Positions 12,140 to 24,147 of a DNA stretch of 64,000 bases are shown in pieces. Every line of letters begins with the position of its first letter. Position 1 is the stretch's first letter. The notes under the pieces are model-generated. The model was given only the letters and a program-made list of their open reading frames with translations, was not told the origin of the DNA and searched no databases. Source of the DNA: Basidiobolus meristosporus CBS 931.73. Its lineage: Eukaryota > Basidiobolomycota > Basidiobolomycetes > Basidiobolales > Basidiobolaceae. Both the position numbers and the translations under genes were made by a program. The DNA lies in assembly GCA_002104905.1 (NCBI GenBank), contig MCFE01000376.1, positions 1-64,000 on the forward strand, in the 5' to 3' direction.

Positions 12140-12865
12140 CTATGGCATCACGGATACGTAGAGCGTCTCGACTGCATCCTGTATCAGTTCAGTGTCGGCA
12201 GTTGAAATCTCCCACCAAGCTTTCCCGCTTTTAACCTCGAACAGAGTTTCCTGCATAACTTGGGAGCTCAGGAAAACCGACACCCCGGCCAGGACTTGGG
12301 GTGGGTACATCAGACATAGAGGGGTCTTGATGAAATCGTTTGTGAATGCAATTGCCGACAAAGCCTGCTTTGGGGTGGCAGCGCACCGAGCAAGGATCTC
12401 AAATAAAAAGCTGTATGGTAGCTCCAAATTCAAATCGAAGCACAACGTCTCCAAAACCAGCTCTTCATGGTACAGAATGGTCTCTTTCCACCGACGGAAA
12501 TCATCCGAGTTCTCGTCCACCTTGTACGCGTCGTCTTTACGAGCTTTGCGCACCGATATAGTCACCACGTCTCGTAATCTACGCCCCGTTTCCTCTTCCT
12601 TGGATGCCAAAAATAGGCACGTTCCTGCCAGATCATAGTGGTGGTAGGTTCTAAAGCTGTGCCGCATGTAAAACCGCTGGAAATAGATTCCGGCTGTGTA
12701 GATTGTTGTGGGTGGAAGCTTGAGCGTCATTCCTGCGTTAATGATGAAATTGCCCCCTTTCGCACGAAGAATCCGCTCATTTTCCCAAGGCATCCCATCA
12801 AGTATAGTTGGTGTTTTTGCCATGTCATTCTGCGAGAAAAGCCATTGATTGGATTTCGAGCTCAT
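12140..12865 (-). CDS. Cyclin of the T/K/C transcriptional type
   Basis: An intronless 241-residue protein built almost entirely of a tandem cyclin box. The opening WLFSQNDMAKTPTILDGMP with E..LRAKG.NFI is the typical start of cyclin T/K/Pch1/Ctk2 proteins. The first box carries YFQRFYMRHSF and CLFLASKEEETGRRLRDV, where the Lys and Glu that contact the CDK are present. A second, shorter box begins around ETLCFDLNLELPYSFLFEI. This class pairs with Cdk9- or Ctk1-type kinases and acts in the nucleus on the RNA polymerase II C-terminal domain. Assignment among cyclin T, K and Ctk2/Pch1 is not possible without a tree. The Met at 12865 starts the frame and the length is normal for a fungal member. 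Confidence 0.82.
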   Translation of the reverse strand: MSSKSNQWLFSQNDMAKTPTILDGMPWENERILRAKGGNFIINAGMTLKLPPTTIYTAGIYFQRFYMRHSFRTYHHYDLAGTCLFLASKEEETGRRLRDVVTISVRKARKDDAYKVDENSDDFRRWKETILYHEELVLETLCFDLNLELPYSFLFEILARCAATPKQALSAIAFTNDFIKTPLCLMYPPQVLAGVSVFLSSQVMQETLFEVKSGKAWWEISTADTELIQDAVETLYVSVMP

Positions 12866-13693
12866 CTCCTAATAATATGATAGGAATAACCGATCACCCT
12901 GTTGCAGGGTTTTTTCATCAGCCAATAGAACCAAAAGTACATAGCCAGTAGGGGGAATTACCTCGCTTCGAAATCAATTGAGAATCCAAATGCCAACAAT
13001 AGCTCTAAAAGTAGAAGAAAGTATGCTGGGAATACGAAAGAGGTTACTTCAAGAGGAAAATGGACAATTATGTCGAGGCTTGTACCTACCTCAACACTAA
13101 CCAGATATTGGACAAAATACGCCCAAGTACATAGATATCAAAGTGTGCAAACGTAGCTCTAACTTGGAATTACCAAGACTAGAGGGACCAGCCCTAGATT
13201 CCTCATGAAAAAAGTAACTTGAGTATCTTGTTGTTTAGTCTAATCCGATCCAAGCGTCCTAATCATTCGGTATGGCGTCATAGAATCCCACATTTGAGGG
13301 CCCCCTTGGTCCCAGCGTCAAGGCTAGTTCTCGATTTGAGCACCATTCCTCACATGATTCACAACAATAAATAGTAATACAATGCAGGCAGCTCACAAGT
13401 GTTGCAGGCATTACACTAATTGATTTTCCTCTCTTTATAGAGCTGAGAAGCTCGTTGGGTAACCTGATTTGCATCATACCTTCGTCATCCTACTCTCTGG
13501 AATCGGATCACTGGAAAGAATACTTGATTTTACAGGAGCAGGATGCATGCTAGTTTGACAGTCCAGATTAGAAATTGTTGATTTGAAAGTTACCCTTCTT
13601 TTTAAGGATCAACATTATATCTACCCAATGAATTTTTAACGACTGCTCTTTGAGGTTGCTTTCTCAAATCTGTTCCGTTAATTCCATACTGTT
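12866..13693. other. Divergent intergenic region
   Basis: About 830 bp between the divergent cyclin and amino-acid transporter genes. Only short unsupported frames occur. It should contain both promoters; no motif stands out. Confidence 0.5.
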
Positions 13694-15517
13694 ATGATCC
13701 CGCCAAAAGCTAGAGATACCTCAGCACTTGTTGAAGAGAGTTCCTTACATACCAGTCTACTCGGCAGTCCAGTGATATCCATACCGGATTACAGATCAGT
13801 TGCTGATGGGTCTAGCTTTTCCGGAAGTGTGCACGAAAGTGTTGACATCACTGCTAATGATCTCGATCTCACCAATCCAGGTGCCTCGGTGACTTATGAC
13901 ATTTACAAGAACCTTGAGGGCGGTGGACTGACCCGATCCCGAAGCTCTTCTTGTGTGCCTAGCCTGGCTGAAGTCAAAAGGATTTCCAGTTTAAAAGAAC
14001 CTGGTGGTTTTCGAAGAGGCTATATTGCTGAGCAAGCCAAAATTGTGGGCCGTGAGCCACCAAAAGTCGTTGAAAGAAGCTTCTTGGACTATTGGTCTCT
14101 GTATGATCACTTCGCTGGCGAAAATCTAAGCGACAGCGATGAGGAAGAAGAAGAAGAGGAGGAGGAGGAGGAAGGAGAGTCCAGGCCAGGACAAAGCTCT
14201 ACTACTCCGTTGATCCCACGGAGGTCTTCACAAAAGGTGGTTCCTCCCGGGAACGCTTCCCTATCCAAAACGTTCTTCTTGTTGATGAAGTCCTTCATCG
14301 GAACTGGTGTTTTATTTTTACCAAAAGCGTTTTACAATGGCGGCTTGCTGTTCTCCTCCATTGTTCTGATTCTGGTGTCGGTAATTTCCTTGGTCTCCAT
14401 TCTAAAATTGGTCAAGGTACGCTCCATTGTCCCAGGCGGTTTTGGTGAGATTGGTGGAGTACTGTACGGAAAATGGTTGAGATACGTCATTCTGTCTGAT
14501 ATTGCGGTCTCTCAGGTATGTGAAGGCAGCGATTCTTAGCATATATCCACAAGCTAACCCACCTACTACTCTATTTAGATGGGCTTCACCTGTGCCTACT
14601 TCATATTCGTAGCCAAAAATATCAGTGATCTTATATCAACCTGGTCGGAATGCCAGATCGAAGTATCCGAGCATACCTTGATTATGCTCCAACTGTTGGT
14701 CTACATTCCGTTCTCTTTTTTGCGCAAAATGAAGAGCTTTTCCAATGCTGCACTGATCGCTAACATAGCCATCATGTTTGGGCTCGGCTACATCTACATG
14801 ATGGATCTTGGAGCTCTTTTTACTGCTGGCCCGGCTGAAGTTCAGATGTTCAATAGCAAAAGTTTTGGGTTGTTCTTGGGAACCGCATCATTCACCTTCG
14901 AGGGGATAGGGCTGGTGCTCCCTATCGTGAGCTCAATGAAGGAGCCTGAGAAATTCCCAAGATTGATGACAATGGCAATGGCCATTATCTCGATGATCTT
15001 TGTCTCCATTGGTGCGTTATCTTATGCTACATTTGGTGAGAAGACCCAGGCTGTCATCCTACTGAATCTGCCGCAAGTCCCTGCTACGCAAATCACTCAG
15101 ATGCTTTATGTGATTGCCATCATCTTGACCGTCCCTCTGATGATGTTCCCTGCGGTGCGTATTATTGAGCAAGCCGTATTCGGAAGAAAGACCGGAAAGT
15201 ATTCAACAAAAATCAAGGCCGAGAAGAACGTGCTTCGCACACTCCTTTGTCTAGTTGCCTCTGGCATTGCTTACGCTGGCTCTACTAACTTGGACAATTT
15301 CGTTGCGTTAATCGGTGCATTTGCATGTATCCCACTGGCTTTCATATTTCCAGCACTGTTCCATCTAAAGGCAATAGCCAGCAGCCCGCTCGCTAAGCTA
15401 GGCGACTTGAGTCTGATCCTAATCGGACTTTGCACGATGGTATTTGTCACCTTCAACACATTGGCTACTTGGTCTACAGCAGAAGAAGCAAATCGCTGCA
15501 CCCCAGGAATCCCATAA
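13694..15517 (+). CDS. Vacuolar amino-acid transporter, AVT3/AVT4-like
   Basis: Two exons, 13694-14515 and 14579-15517, join in phase 0 to give about 586 residues. The N-terminal 195 residues are hydrophilic and end in an acidic run of about 12 Glu (from about 14140). The transporter core then starts: SLSKTFFLLMKSFIGTGVLFLPKAF is the hallmark first helix of the amino acid/auxin permease family (SLC36/AVT3). About ten further helices follow, including AFACIPLAFIFPALFHLK near the end. Yeast Avt3/Avt4 export neutral and basic amino acids from the vacuole, and the long acidic N-terminus matches that group. The role is inferred from the family. The stop is a clean TAA at 15515-15517. Confidence 0.9.
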
Positions 15518-15643
15518 TTCGTTTGAAGAACAACCCGTCGACATTTCACTTCATCTACTTTGTTTAATAACTGCACAACCATATCCATTTAGATTAAAGT
15601 CTGTATTAGATCAAGCAAGTAGTTTACTACAATATGATATTCA

Positions 15644-16890
15644 TCAACCGTGTTGCCAGAAGCTGTAGGTAGTTCCATCAAAGCTGTGTGTATCCAGGAG
15701 ATCAATATCAGCATCGTCCATGCGCCACCCCAAGGCCCCACAGTTTTCTTGTGCCTGCTTTAGATTCTTGGCCCCAGGTATAGGGATGACTCCTTCGCGA
15801 AAGTTAGCATTGATCGACCAAGTCCATGCGAGTGAAAAATACCTTTGCATATCACCCAATTGAGAGCAATCTGGGGGACTGTCTTTTCGTATTTCAACGC
15901 CAATTGTCTTAATACATCCAAGAGAGGCTCAATATCGTTCATCGAGTAATTGCCAAATTTACGTCCGCTCGGGGGCGGGTTGGTGGCGCTATATTTACCC
16001 GTCAACCTTCCCATACCTGAAGTTACAATGCGATTAGTGAAACGGACGCAAAGCGGGTAGCGTTCAACGTACCTAGAGGCGAATAGGCCAAGACTTCAAC
16101 CCCCATCTCCCGGCAGGCACGGATCAATCCATTTGTTTCTGGATACCGACGGAGTAAACTGAACTCAATTTGATTGGTTGCCAATTGAATCCCTCTTTCC
16201 TTCAATGCCTTGTACATCCGGGTTGTCTCGTCAATTGAATAATTGGAGACACCAACCGTTCTTACCAAGCCAGCATCCACAGCATCAGCCAGTGCATCCG
16301 CAAGAACCTCGATTGATCTTAGGTGAATAGGCCCGTGGATCTGGTACAGATCAATTTGCTTCACTCCCAGCCTCTCCATGGATTGTTGGAGGGCAGAAAA
16401 TAGTGAGGAAGGATATCTAAAACGCCAAGGAAGCGGCAGAAATTTCGTGGCTATAACCATACTTTCCCTCTCGGGCTTGCCTTCCCAGTGGGTCAGCAGA
16501 CGCCCAACGATCCTCTCACTTTCACCCTGACCGTATATCTCTGCAGTGTCGAAAAAGGTTATCCCGCGTGTAACCAACTCGTCAAAAGCTTGCTTTATGT
16601 CATTCTCGGTATGTGTAATAGAATACCCCCTGATTGGAAAGAAGAAATGTTGGTTGGATTGGCTTAGAGCTGGACGCAGTTCGACGATTACCATTTGGAT
16701 TCATCTCCCCAAGACCAAGTTCCAATTCCTGACAAAAAAAGTTACGCTCAAGTCGAAGATAGGTTTTGTAATATGGTCTAGTACCCATGGGTGGCACCTG
16801 AATCTTATTTCCCAAAGCGATGGTGGTTGTTGTGGTGGGGATCAGGTTTTCACCACTATAAGCGCCCTCAGCGGAAGTGGAGGAGGACAT
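15644..16890 (-). CDS. Aldo-keto reductase
   Basis: Five exons fit in phase on the minus strand: 16785-16890, 16692-16728, 16073-16629, 15843-16016 and 15644-15792, giving 340 residues. Exon 2 is a 37-base microexon that supplies the family signature GIGTWSWGDESKW. The AKR barrel carries its catalytic tetrad: Asp and Tyr in TFFDTAEIYGQG, Lys in VIATKF, and His in YQIHGP. NADPH-binding segments GVSNYS, NQIEFSLL and IPIPGAKN are all present. It is closest to the plant/fungal group that includes auxin-induced PCNT115 and YakC-type pyridoxal or aldehyde reductases. The in vivo substrate cannot be told. The first exon has a Ser/Thr-rich start (MSSSTSAEG) that could be a weak organelle signal. Confidence 0.88.
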
Positions 16891-17146
16891 GAAGCTTGCA
16901 GTGAAGCGTAAAGACTTACGAAGGTTGCTTGTGAAGAAGAGACGAGAAGGGCCAACAGGTTTGGGGAAATGCGAACGTGCAGAGCTTAACAGCAAGTTCA
17001 TTGACCGTATTGAAATCCGGGACGACCGCATATACATTAAGACGAATGATTTCGAGTTTATTGGATATTTCCAGCTGATTGCAATCACTATACATTGAGT
17101 AATTTACATGGATCGTATAAAAATATGGCATTTCTTTGGGGAAATG

Positions 17147-18723
17147 TCAGAGTGGTTCACTATGGTAATTTGCAAGGTATTCGGCAACATACATGGGCGC
17201 ACTCATGCAACGGTCTGATTCGCTGTCGTACTTGGCATTAATACGGGAGTGTGACGTTGGGTCTTCAAGACATTCCAGTAGTTGACCTGCACAGTAAAAT
17301 AAGGACGTTTCTTCGTAACCCGAGTAATGTACATGTGTTAAGGTCTTGAAGTGACAGTGGGTTAGTCAAGTGTAGATGGGTAGGGACCGAGGAGAAAACA
17401 TACCCATTCGTCCTTTTCTAACATCTTCATGGCAACATAATAGCAGCAAGCAGCTATCAATGATGCCGGATAGGAAATAAAGTACTCATACATAATGGTG
17501 ACCTCGGTCAGGTATTCTCCTAAAGAGTAAACACTAGGGTCGTATTTGTCGCACTTGGCGATACGTCTCAAGAAATTCAAAGGCCCAGGAAACCCTAGCT
17601 CATAGTTAAGCATGTTGACCATGAACCGCTCGGCTTTCTGAAGCTCTTCACGAGCATACGTATGGCCAGTCATATACACCATGGAGCTAACAGTAGGCGC
17701 ATCTAATTCTTCATACTTGGCTGCAATGAATAATGCAGTTATTCCAACAAGCTGCAATTTATCGATGGAGATCTCTTTGACGGATAAGAATCTGTCTATA
17801 TAATTGACGCACAAATACAACGTTTCCGGTAACATTCTAAATCGCTCATGAACTTGTATTATCCAGTCAAGCAAGATCCGTCGCATCCGCCATTCAAGCT
17901 CCGGTTGATGCTCCATATAATTGTCGCTAGGAAGCATCTTTAGCTATATCAGGGTAGTGCCAGTTAGTACCGGCTGATCCGAAGAACAGTTGGCCCCTTA
18001 CCTCCAGTTCTTTCATATACATAAATATATCATCGGAGTATTCGGAAACCATTCCTATGTCGCCCTTATCCCGCTCCTCGATGGATTCAATGGACTGGCT
18101 ATGCTGGGGAGAGATCGCGCCTGGCGAGACTGGGGTCATGATTTCACTACTAGGCTCTGGCGAGGTAGGGATCATGACTTCACTATTGGATGCCGGGCAG
18201 ACTCGCTCTTCCCTAGGGTGCGATTGTGGCGATGGAAACTGAAAGTCTGCAGAACGCGATTCGTAATCCGAAATACTGTCCACCGTATCCCCATCAGTGA
18301 GTAGAGGACTCGAACTCATGTGTCCTTCATGTATTGGCTGGATATAATGGCTTATATTTTCCTCCCTTAGCTGCTCCTCGTAATCGGGAATATAACTCCT
18401 CGAATCCGAGCCAATCCCGTCGGCAGTGGCAACATGAGGGAGTGAGCTATTTGGGGTTGGAAAAGGGCTTGTAAGGTCAGAACATGGTGGGGAAGGTTCA
18501 ATGGATGTAGCTTTGATCGGAGAGGCATATTCATGATTCCCATTTGCGCCCTAAATATATACATACATCAGTAAGCATGTTCTACCTCTGAGGTGTATGG
18601 CATAAATACCCTAGTATTGCTTATATCTTGTAGTGCTCTTCGCGTGGTCGCATTGATACCACCTATATTCCCGGCAAGAGTAGAGTCGTCTGGTGCTTGG
18701 GAGGTTGGTACAATATCCACCAT
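17147..18723 (-). CDS. G2/M B-type cyclin
   Basis: Four exons fit in phase: 18610-18723, 18002-18550, 17404-17943 and 17147-17344, giving about 466 residues. A destruction box RRALQDISN sits at residues 29-37, so APC/C-dependent destruction is expected. Residues 39-220 are Ser/Pro-rich with many SP/TP sites. The cyclin N domain has the MRRILLDWIIQVH motif (MRAILxDWLxxVH consensus) and ALFIAAKYEE. The C domain runs to the HYSGY and LLECLEDPTSHSRINAKY elements typical of cyclin B / Cdc13. It should bind Cdk1 and drive mitosis. An in-frame ATG at 18786 would add 21 residues, but the start at 18723 gives the usual short leader before the destruction box. Confidence 0.92.
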
Positions 18724-19789
18724 TCCAGAAATGTATATACTATTAGCAAGTAGAGTCCAATACAAAGAAGCAAATATCCAGGGCACTGGTAAAGCAAAGA
18801 TGATACGTAGGAAGGGTGTAAATAGGTGATAATGATAAAGGCGTACTAACGAGTCAAAGATCTACAAGACTGCATTAAATAATGGGGGGCGAAGGCGTTT
18901 TGTCAACAAGCTAGACCTACAGAGAATATCCACCATGGGGGTTTTAAAGCACAGCGATACCTCGAATCGAAGATTAGATCATGTATCAAACAATACCCAT
19001 TAACGATACTCGCAGTAAACAATAAGGGGAATCACAGTTTAAGGATGCCCACTATATCGCCTATGTTGATCATGACGGGAAGATCAAAGAATCTTTTCCG
19101 CAACGTTCGACCACATAAGGTGAGCAGCATTCCTCGATGAAAAGTAGCCAAGAGGTGCTTAAACCATGCGTATTCTTCTTGAACCGCTGCTAGTATACTG
19201 GACACAAGCCACCTCCTACTTTTAATTAATAAGAAACGCAATGATCGGTCAAGATATCGGTTTAGATCTTTTGGCAGGCTGCAAGCAAACTCTTCAGTCG
19301 GCTAAATCCCGCGGCACATTTGGAGGCGTTTCAAGTTTGCCAATATTTTGCGAAACCGAATCCAGATGAAAACTATCCTTTTTGGAACGATGCAATTCAT
19401 TTATTTTCCACCACATTGATCCTTGTCATGATTACCCTCGAATTCCTGATTAGTTTCCCAGCAGGTGTTGCTGCTTACGTTGGTGCTGTCGATGCGCGGA
19501 GATTGCTCGGGATTTCACATGGGCAGAGTAAACACAGCTGTCTCGTTTGAAACTATATCACAAATAATCCAACCTGCTTTCAATTGAGAGGATGCTATAT
19601 CACAGCCTACTCCAGATTGAGGGTAGTCAGTATGACACTGCTTCTGCGATTACGTTGTTTCGATTGTTGCAGTATTTATTAATCAAAGTGTTTTCCACGA
19701 GATCAACGGTATCCATCTGATAAATCTGAAGAGATCTCGGTTACAAGCACATGCGCAGATGACGAAGCGGTGGCTTTGGAGGCACACGA
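18724..19789. other. Intergenic region with a hydrophobic open frame
   Basis: About 1.07 kb without a supported gene between the same-strand cyclin B and Exo70 genes. A plus-strand frame at 19320-19550 has a clear hydrophobic helix (HLFSTTLILVMITLEFLISF) but opens only from TTG, with no convincing upstream exon. It may be an unrecognised small membrane-protein exon or chance. Confidence 0.4.
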
Positions 19790-22387
19790 TTAGGCAGAAG
19801 TATCGAACAGCATATCAATATACTGTTCCAAGGAATCCCTGTCGTATTTGATGTATTTGCTTGGGTTCTTACTAAATTCAGTCTGCCGATACCTATTCAA
19901 CACACATTAGCGATAGGCCAGGCGCCAGAAGAAGTCGGACGACAGTACTTCTCTACGAAACGTGAATACATCGGTAATACCAAATTCTTGATGTTGCGAA
20001 TGATATGTTGACGTAACTCCGGATCGGGGATGGAGTAGGACTTCTGCATACGGAAGAGCTCTTCGAAATCGTTGTTGAAATTCTACGGAACAGTGCTCAG
20101 TATTTCGGATCCTACACCACCTGAACACTACGCTGATTTACCTTGAACTTTTCTTTAATCGCTGCTCGTTCGGAACCTGTTAAATTACTTTTCAAAACTC
20201 CTCCTCGGACATATGTTACATCCATGAGGTATTCGACGACCGACTTCCAACTGCAGCATGGAACCGCTATTAGTGGGCTGATGAGGTTTCAATGTGATCT
20301 CTGGTTGGCGTTACCATTCTTGATATGCATCTTGCTGCTTCTTGTTGAGTTTCTCATATTTCGAAACCATTTCTGACCCTAGGATGCTTTCCAACTTGGT
20401 GCTACGGATTACCTTGAGCAGATAGTGGTAGTTGTTCATGAGAAACACCGTCCCTAGGTATGGCTTCTTGTAGCCCTTGGCTTTTTCATTGATGTTGGCG
20501 ATGACCACATCCAACACATTCGCTAGTTTGTTTTGCTGATGTCAGATAGCGGAAGTGGAGTCAATCAGCCAAGCCCAACTAACCAAAATACTTGCGAACT
20601 ACGGCTTGGTCAGCCAATGCATCTTGGACGAGCCCGTTCGTCAACAGCGATACGACGGTTTCTTGGTAGTCCAGCAAGCGCTTGCAATGGTTCAGAACCT
20701 GGTACAGAGTAGCATGAGTACAATAGCGGTGTAAAGCCTAGGCGTGCTTACTCACATTACTGGTTAATTCATGAACAGTACCGTCCTTGGATAGCTCGAT
20801 TTGTCTAGCAGCAGAGTTCTGAGGGGGAAGAGGACGTTAGGATTGGTTCCCTGGGGGGGGGGAATACACACATACTCGAATATCTTCCAAAAATTCTTCA
20901 AACGAGCGGATGGCCACTGTACGGAAGGTCTTCCACAAGTCATTGAGTGAGTTTTGCTGGCTTCCCGTTTTCTGGCAGAGCAATCTTGGTCACCAAGGTG
21001 AACTGGGGATGATCGGAAGATAGCCTACTTACCGCGAGAATGCGCTCAAATTGCGGCATCTCACTCTGGAAGTTTTCAATCACATCCAAGAGCATGAATA
21101 TTCCGGCCTGGATATTTCTTCGAACTTGAGTTACCAGGGTCTCTCCTGTCTCTATGTACTGCTTCAATGAAGGAGCCACAGTGTCGCGGAAAGTGTTTTG
21201 GATGAAATTCTCTGGCATCAGCTTCTGGACAAGTATGTATTCTGTCTATAGAGCATGGTGTGCGTGAATCTCTGTGTACGTACACATCCTCAAGCGAACA
21301 CAAGACAAACCTCTAAAGCCTTGATGAGGACTTTGGTCATTAGGATCATTGGACTCGTTCCTTGTTGGTATGTTTTGGCTGATTCTCTAGAGCCCGAGCT
21401 GACAGTTTGACTAATGGCCGAGAAGGATTTTACCAAGTAGTTCGAACGGATGTCGGAATATATCTTGGATAACTCCACTCTCATGTCTATGTCAGACTCT
21501 GAGTTGGAAAGGTATACGCAGAGATTCGAGAGTTTCTGCAATTCGCTGGGTGCGATAATGGGAATGTCTGGTTACGGAATATCAGTAATCTCTCAGGTGG
21601 CTATATGAAGTTCATGGAAACAACCTTGGTCGACGTACTCCGTTGGATCGATTTCAGTGGTATTTGCTTGTAGTCCTTTGCGAAATAGTTCCTTCAGTTG
21701 TTGAAGTGCGACTTTCAATAATTGTTTCTACACAATGCTCGTATCAGAGTAAAAGACTAGTTTGGTATATTGCACAGACTCTACTACCAATTGAACCATC
21801 ACTTTTTCAGCACTCTTCAGTCGAGTTTGGGAAAGAAAATGAAGGGCATTCTTGACATTGTTCATAGATTGGTAGTATGGCATAAGATTGTTGTCATCGG
21901 GACTGTTCAATATCGAGCAAACGGTTCAGAATAACTTTGCCCATTGCGCAGCAGTAGGAAACTTGCTTACCCAGCCAAAATAACTTTCTCTTCACGGACA
22001 GCTAGGTCGAAATATTGCAGGATGTTTTCTACCGAGTAAGTGGTCCTGTCGAGATCTTAAACAAGGTCAAGAATGTTATTTCCTGTAGTCAGTGTGATGA
22101 TGAGTAAAGAGCTTCTTCGTAAGGATACTGTCCACAACGCGGGAGAGTTTTTGTGTGGATTTGTGAATGGGCAATATCGAAGCCTCAAGTTTAAGGAGTC
22201 TATCGTCGAAAGACCGTAACATTCCAACCTTTCAGTTCACGTTGAGTTAACTGCTACAGGGTAGGTAAACAAATGAGAGTACCGTAGTGTCAGTCAATAG
22301 GTCTGCGCGACGTAAGCTATCTTGGAGAAATTCCAACTCCGCTACATCCTCGTCAATTTTTCGTTGTTGCTCATGTTTATGTTTCAT
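19790..22387 (-). CDS. EXO70: Exocyst complex subunit Exo70
   Basis: A gene with many introns, coding from ATG 22387 to a TAA at 19790-19792. The N-terminal exon reads KIDEDVAELEFLQDSLRRAD with LLTD, the Exo70 coiled-coil start, followed by SFDDRLLKLEASILPIHKST. Middle exons carry MNNVKNALHFLSQTRLKSAEK and GTVHELTSN. The C-terminal exons show the family block GYKKPYLGTVFLMNNYHYLL, then NFNNDFEELFRMQKSYSIPD and a final KYIKYDRDSLEQYIDMLFDT. Exo70 binds PI(4,5)P2 and Rho/Rab GTPases and tethers secretory vesicles at growth sites. The residues near the C-terminus that bind membrane (basic and aromatic) are present in outline. Exons are small and introns 50-70 bp; individual borders were not fully resolved. 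Fungal family members are usually 550-650 residues, and this gene is consistent with that. Confidence 0.88.
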
Positions 22388-22736
22388 CTTTATCGGATGA
22401 TGCCAAGTCCAAGTGTCGTGAAAATCGAATACGTTTTTCTCTATCAAACAGTGTTGAGAAACTCAGTCACGGCATGGCTCATCATTTCTTAGGTGATAAT
22501 TGGACCAATGCACGAGAAGCAGTAAACGTTTTGTGTAAACTACGCTGTAGCTGCTTAAGCAAGATCAACCACACAAATTACCAAAACTTGGTTTCGAGCA
22601 TAATATTTATTCCGAAAATCCGAATATAACCGGTCTCTGGATTTTGTTACACCATTCGGTAGACATAAAGAGACCTTCGCCTCCTCATGACATGAATCAT
22701 ATCCTCAGTATTGAACTAAACCAGTACTAATAGCAG
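22388..22736. other. Divergent promoter region
   Basis: About 350 bp between divergent Exo70 and RING E3 genes. No further feature is recognised. Confidence 0.45.
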
Positions 22737-23999
22737 ATGGCTCTTCTTCAAACTCGTAGGGTTTTTCGACTGGTTCTCGCTGGGTTGCATAATTGGTGTC
22801 GGTTGATCACCCTAGACATTGATGTGAGCAACCCAGATTACGGAACTGAATATCTTTATTTTGGCCCGTTTCTGGACATTCAGATATCCACCTCTGCTCA
22901 GAGCCTCTGGAGCGAGATGCCGGTCACTCGAACATTCAGTAAAGGCCTCATTAAGAGTATATCTGCCAACAATGCCTAAAGTATGTTAACAGGGGAGTCG
23001 GGCACGGTGTTCAACTCCAAACTAAACCTCCGCACATCGTCCCTGAAACTACACAAATCCTCCGGCATGGACTCATATGCATTATCGTTTACCTTCGACA
23101 CGAGAGATGAGTGCTGCATTCAATTGCACTGGGTAGCAAAGGAGTGTCAAAGTCCCCAGGCAGGAGCCTAGTATGGCAGGATCAAGATATTTTTTATTCA
23201 ACCCATTATAGTAACCAAACCCTAGTCTCGAGCAGAAATACCCGGATTCACCCTCCTCAGTCACCTACTCCTCAGGAATGGCACAGCAATTTCTGTCCTC
23301 GGAAGATCAATTGTTGCAGGTGAGCAAATACCGATTCGACGAGCTAGTAATGCAACCCAAGATCAGCGATTTCCGAAACCCCCCTGTTCTAACGGTGGAT
23401 AACCAAGACATATCCGAATCCGTGGATCAGGTCTGCCAGGAGCTTGGGGATGTCTGGTACCCACTCGTGATAACTATGGTGACAAAAGGTACAGCAACCC
23501 TACACATCCCCGCAATCCCCAAACGCCGCTAATGACATAAATCAGACACGCCCCATATGGCTCTCCTGACCTTTTGCAACCTCGTTGCAAACGATGAGCA
23601 TGAATATGAGATTCAGCCATTGAAGCAAAAGCTCTATGTACTTTTCGCAACCTCCTCCGGCGCGCGTTTGTGTACTAACTCTTATCCTTAGATCGAAGAT
23701 ACTGCCTTTCTGGTACAAAAGATATATGGCCGGTCACAGGCCGACCAAAAGGATGAGTTCGTAAGAAACGAGGCCAATGAATGCACCATTTGCTTGTCCG
23801 ACGAAATCACCACTGCTCTACTCCCTTGTCGGCATTCTTGCCTATGTAAGGAATGCGCTGAAGATCTACGATCTAGATCCAATCGTTGCCCTATATGCCG
23901 TCGAAGTAAGTCCGTCCGTCCATATGCCCTCCATGTGCGATGTCGCCAACCTGGTTTCTCAATCTAGCCTTTCATTCCATGTTGCTGATCACTCCCTGA
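22737..23999 (+). CDS. Mahogunin/LUL-type RING E3 ubiquitin ligase
   Basis: The RING is at the C-terminus: ECTICLSDEITTALLPCRHS, then C..C and CPICRR, a complete C3HC4 set. The last intron (23906-23967) joins it to TFHSMLLITP, matching the hydrophobic end of Mahogunin RINGs. Upstream is the family's conserved beta-rich domain: KLNLRTSSLKLHKS, YALSFTFDTRDECCIQLHWV, then SSGMAQQFL, DVWYPLVITM and HMALLTFCNL. Proposed coding pieces are about 22950 and 22997-23170, 23226-23489, about 23546-23639, 23692-23905 and 23968-23999. The 5' end is uncertain: ATG 22737 is in frame, with a likely intron from the GTAAAG near 22940 to 22996 and possibly one more before it. MGRN1/RNF157 in animals and LUL in plants ubiquitinate membrane-trafficking targets. 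The fungal role is unknown. Confidence 0.8.
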
Positions 24000-24147
24000 T
24001 CCTCGAAGCAACAAGATGTATGACGGATTCAAATGCAACGGATATTTTATTAGAAAAATGCAACAGTCGAGTAAATAAACAATCTGCAAAGAGGAAACGG
24101 ATGACTGGTATATATACTCTTGGACCTCTTATTGTTCGTGATCATGT

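Noticed and set aside
16877-17098. Plus-strand open frame between AKR and cyclin B genes
   Set aside because: It begins inside the AKR first exon on the opposite strand, is highly charged without a domain, and has no transcript-like features.
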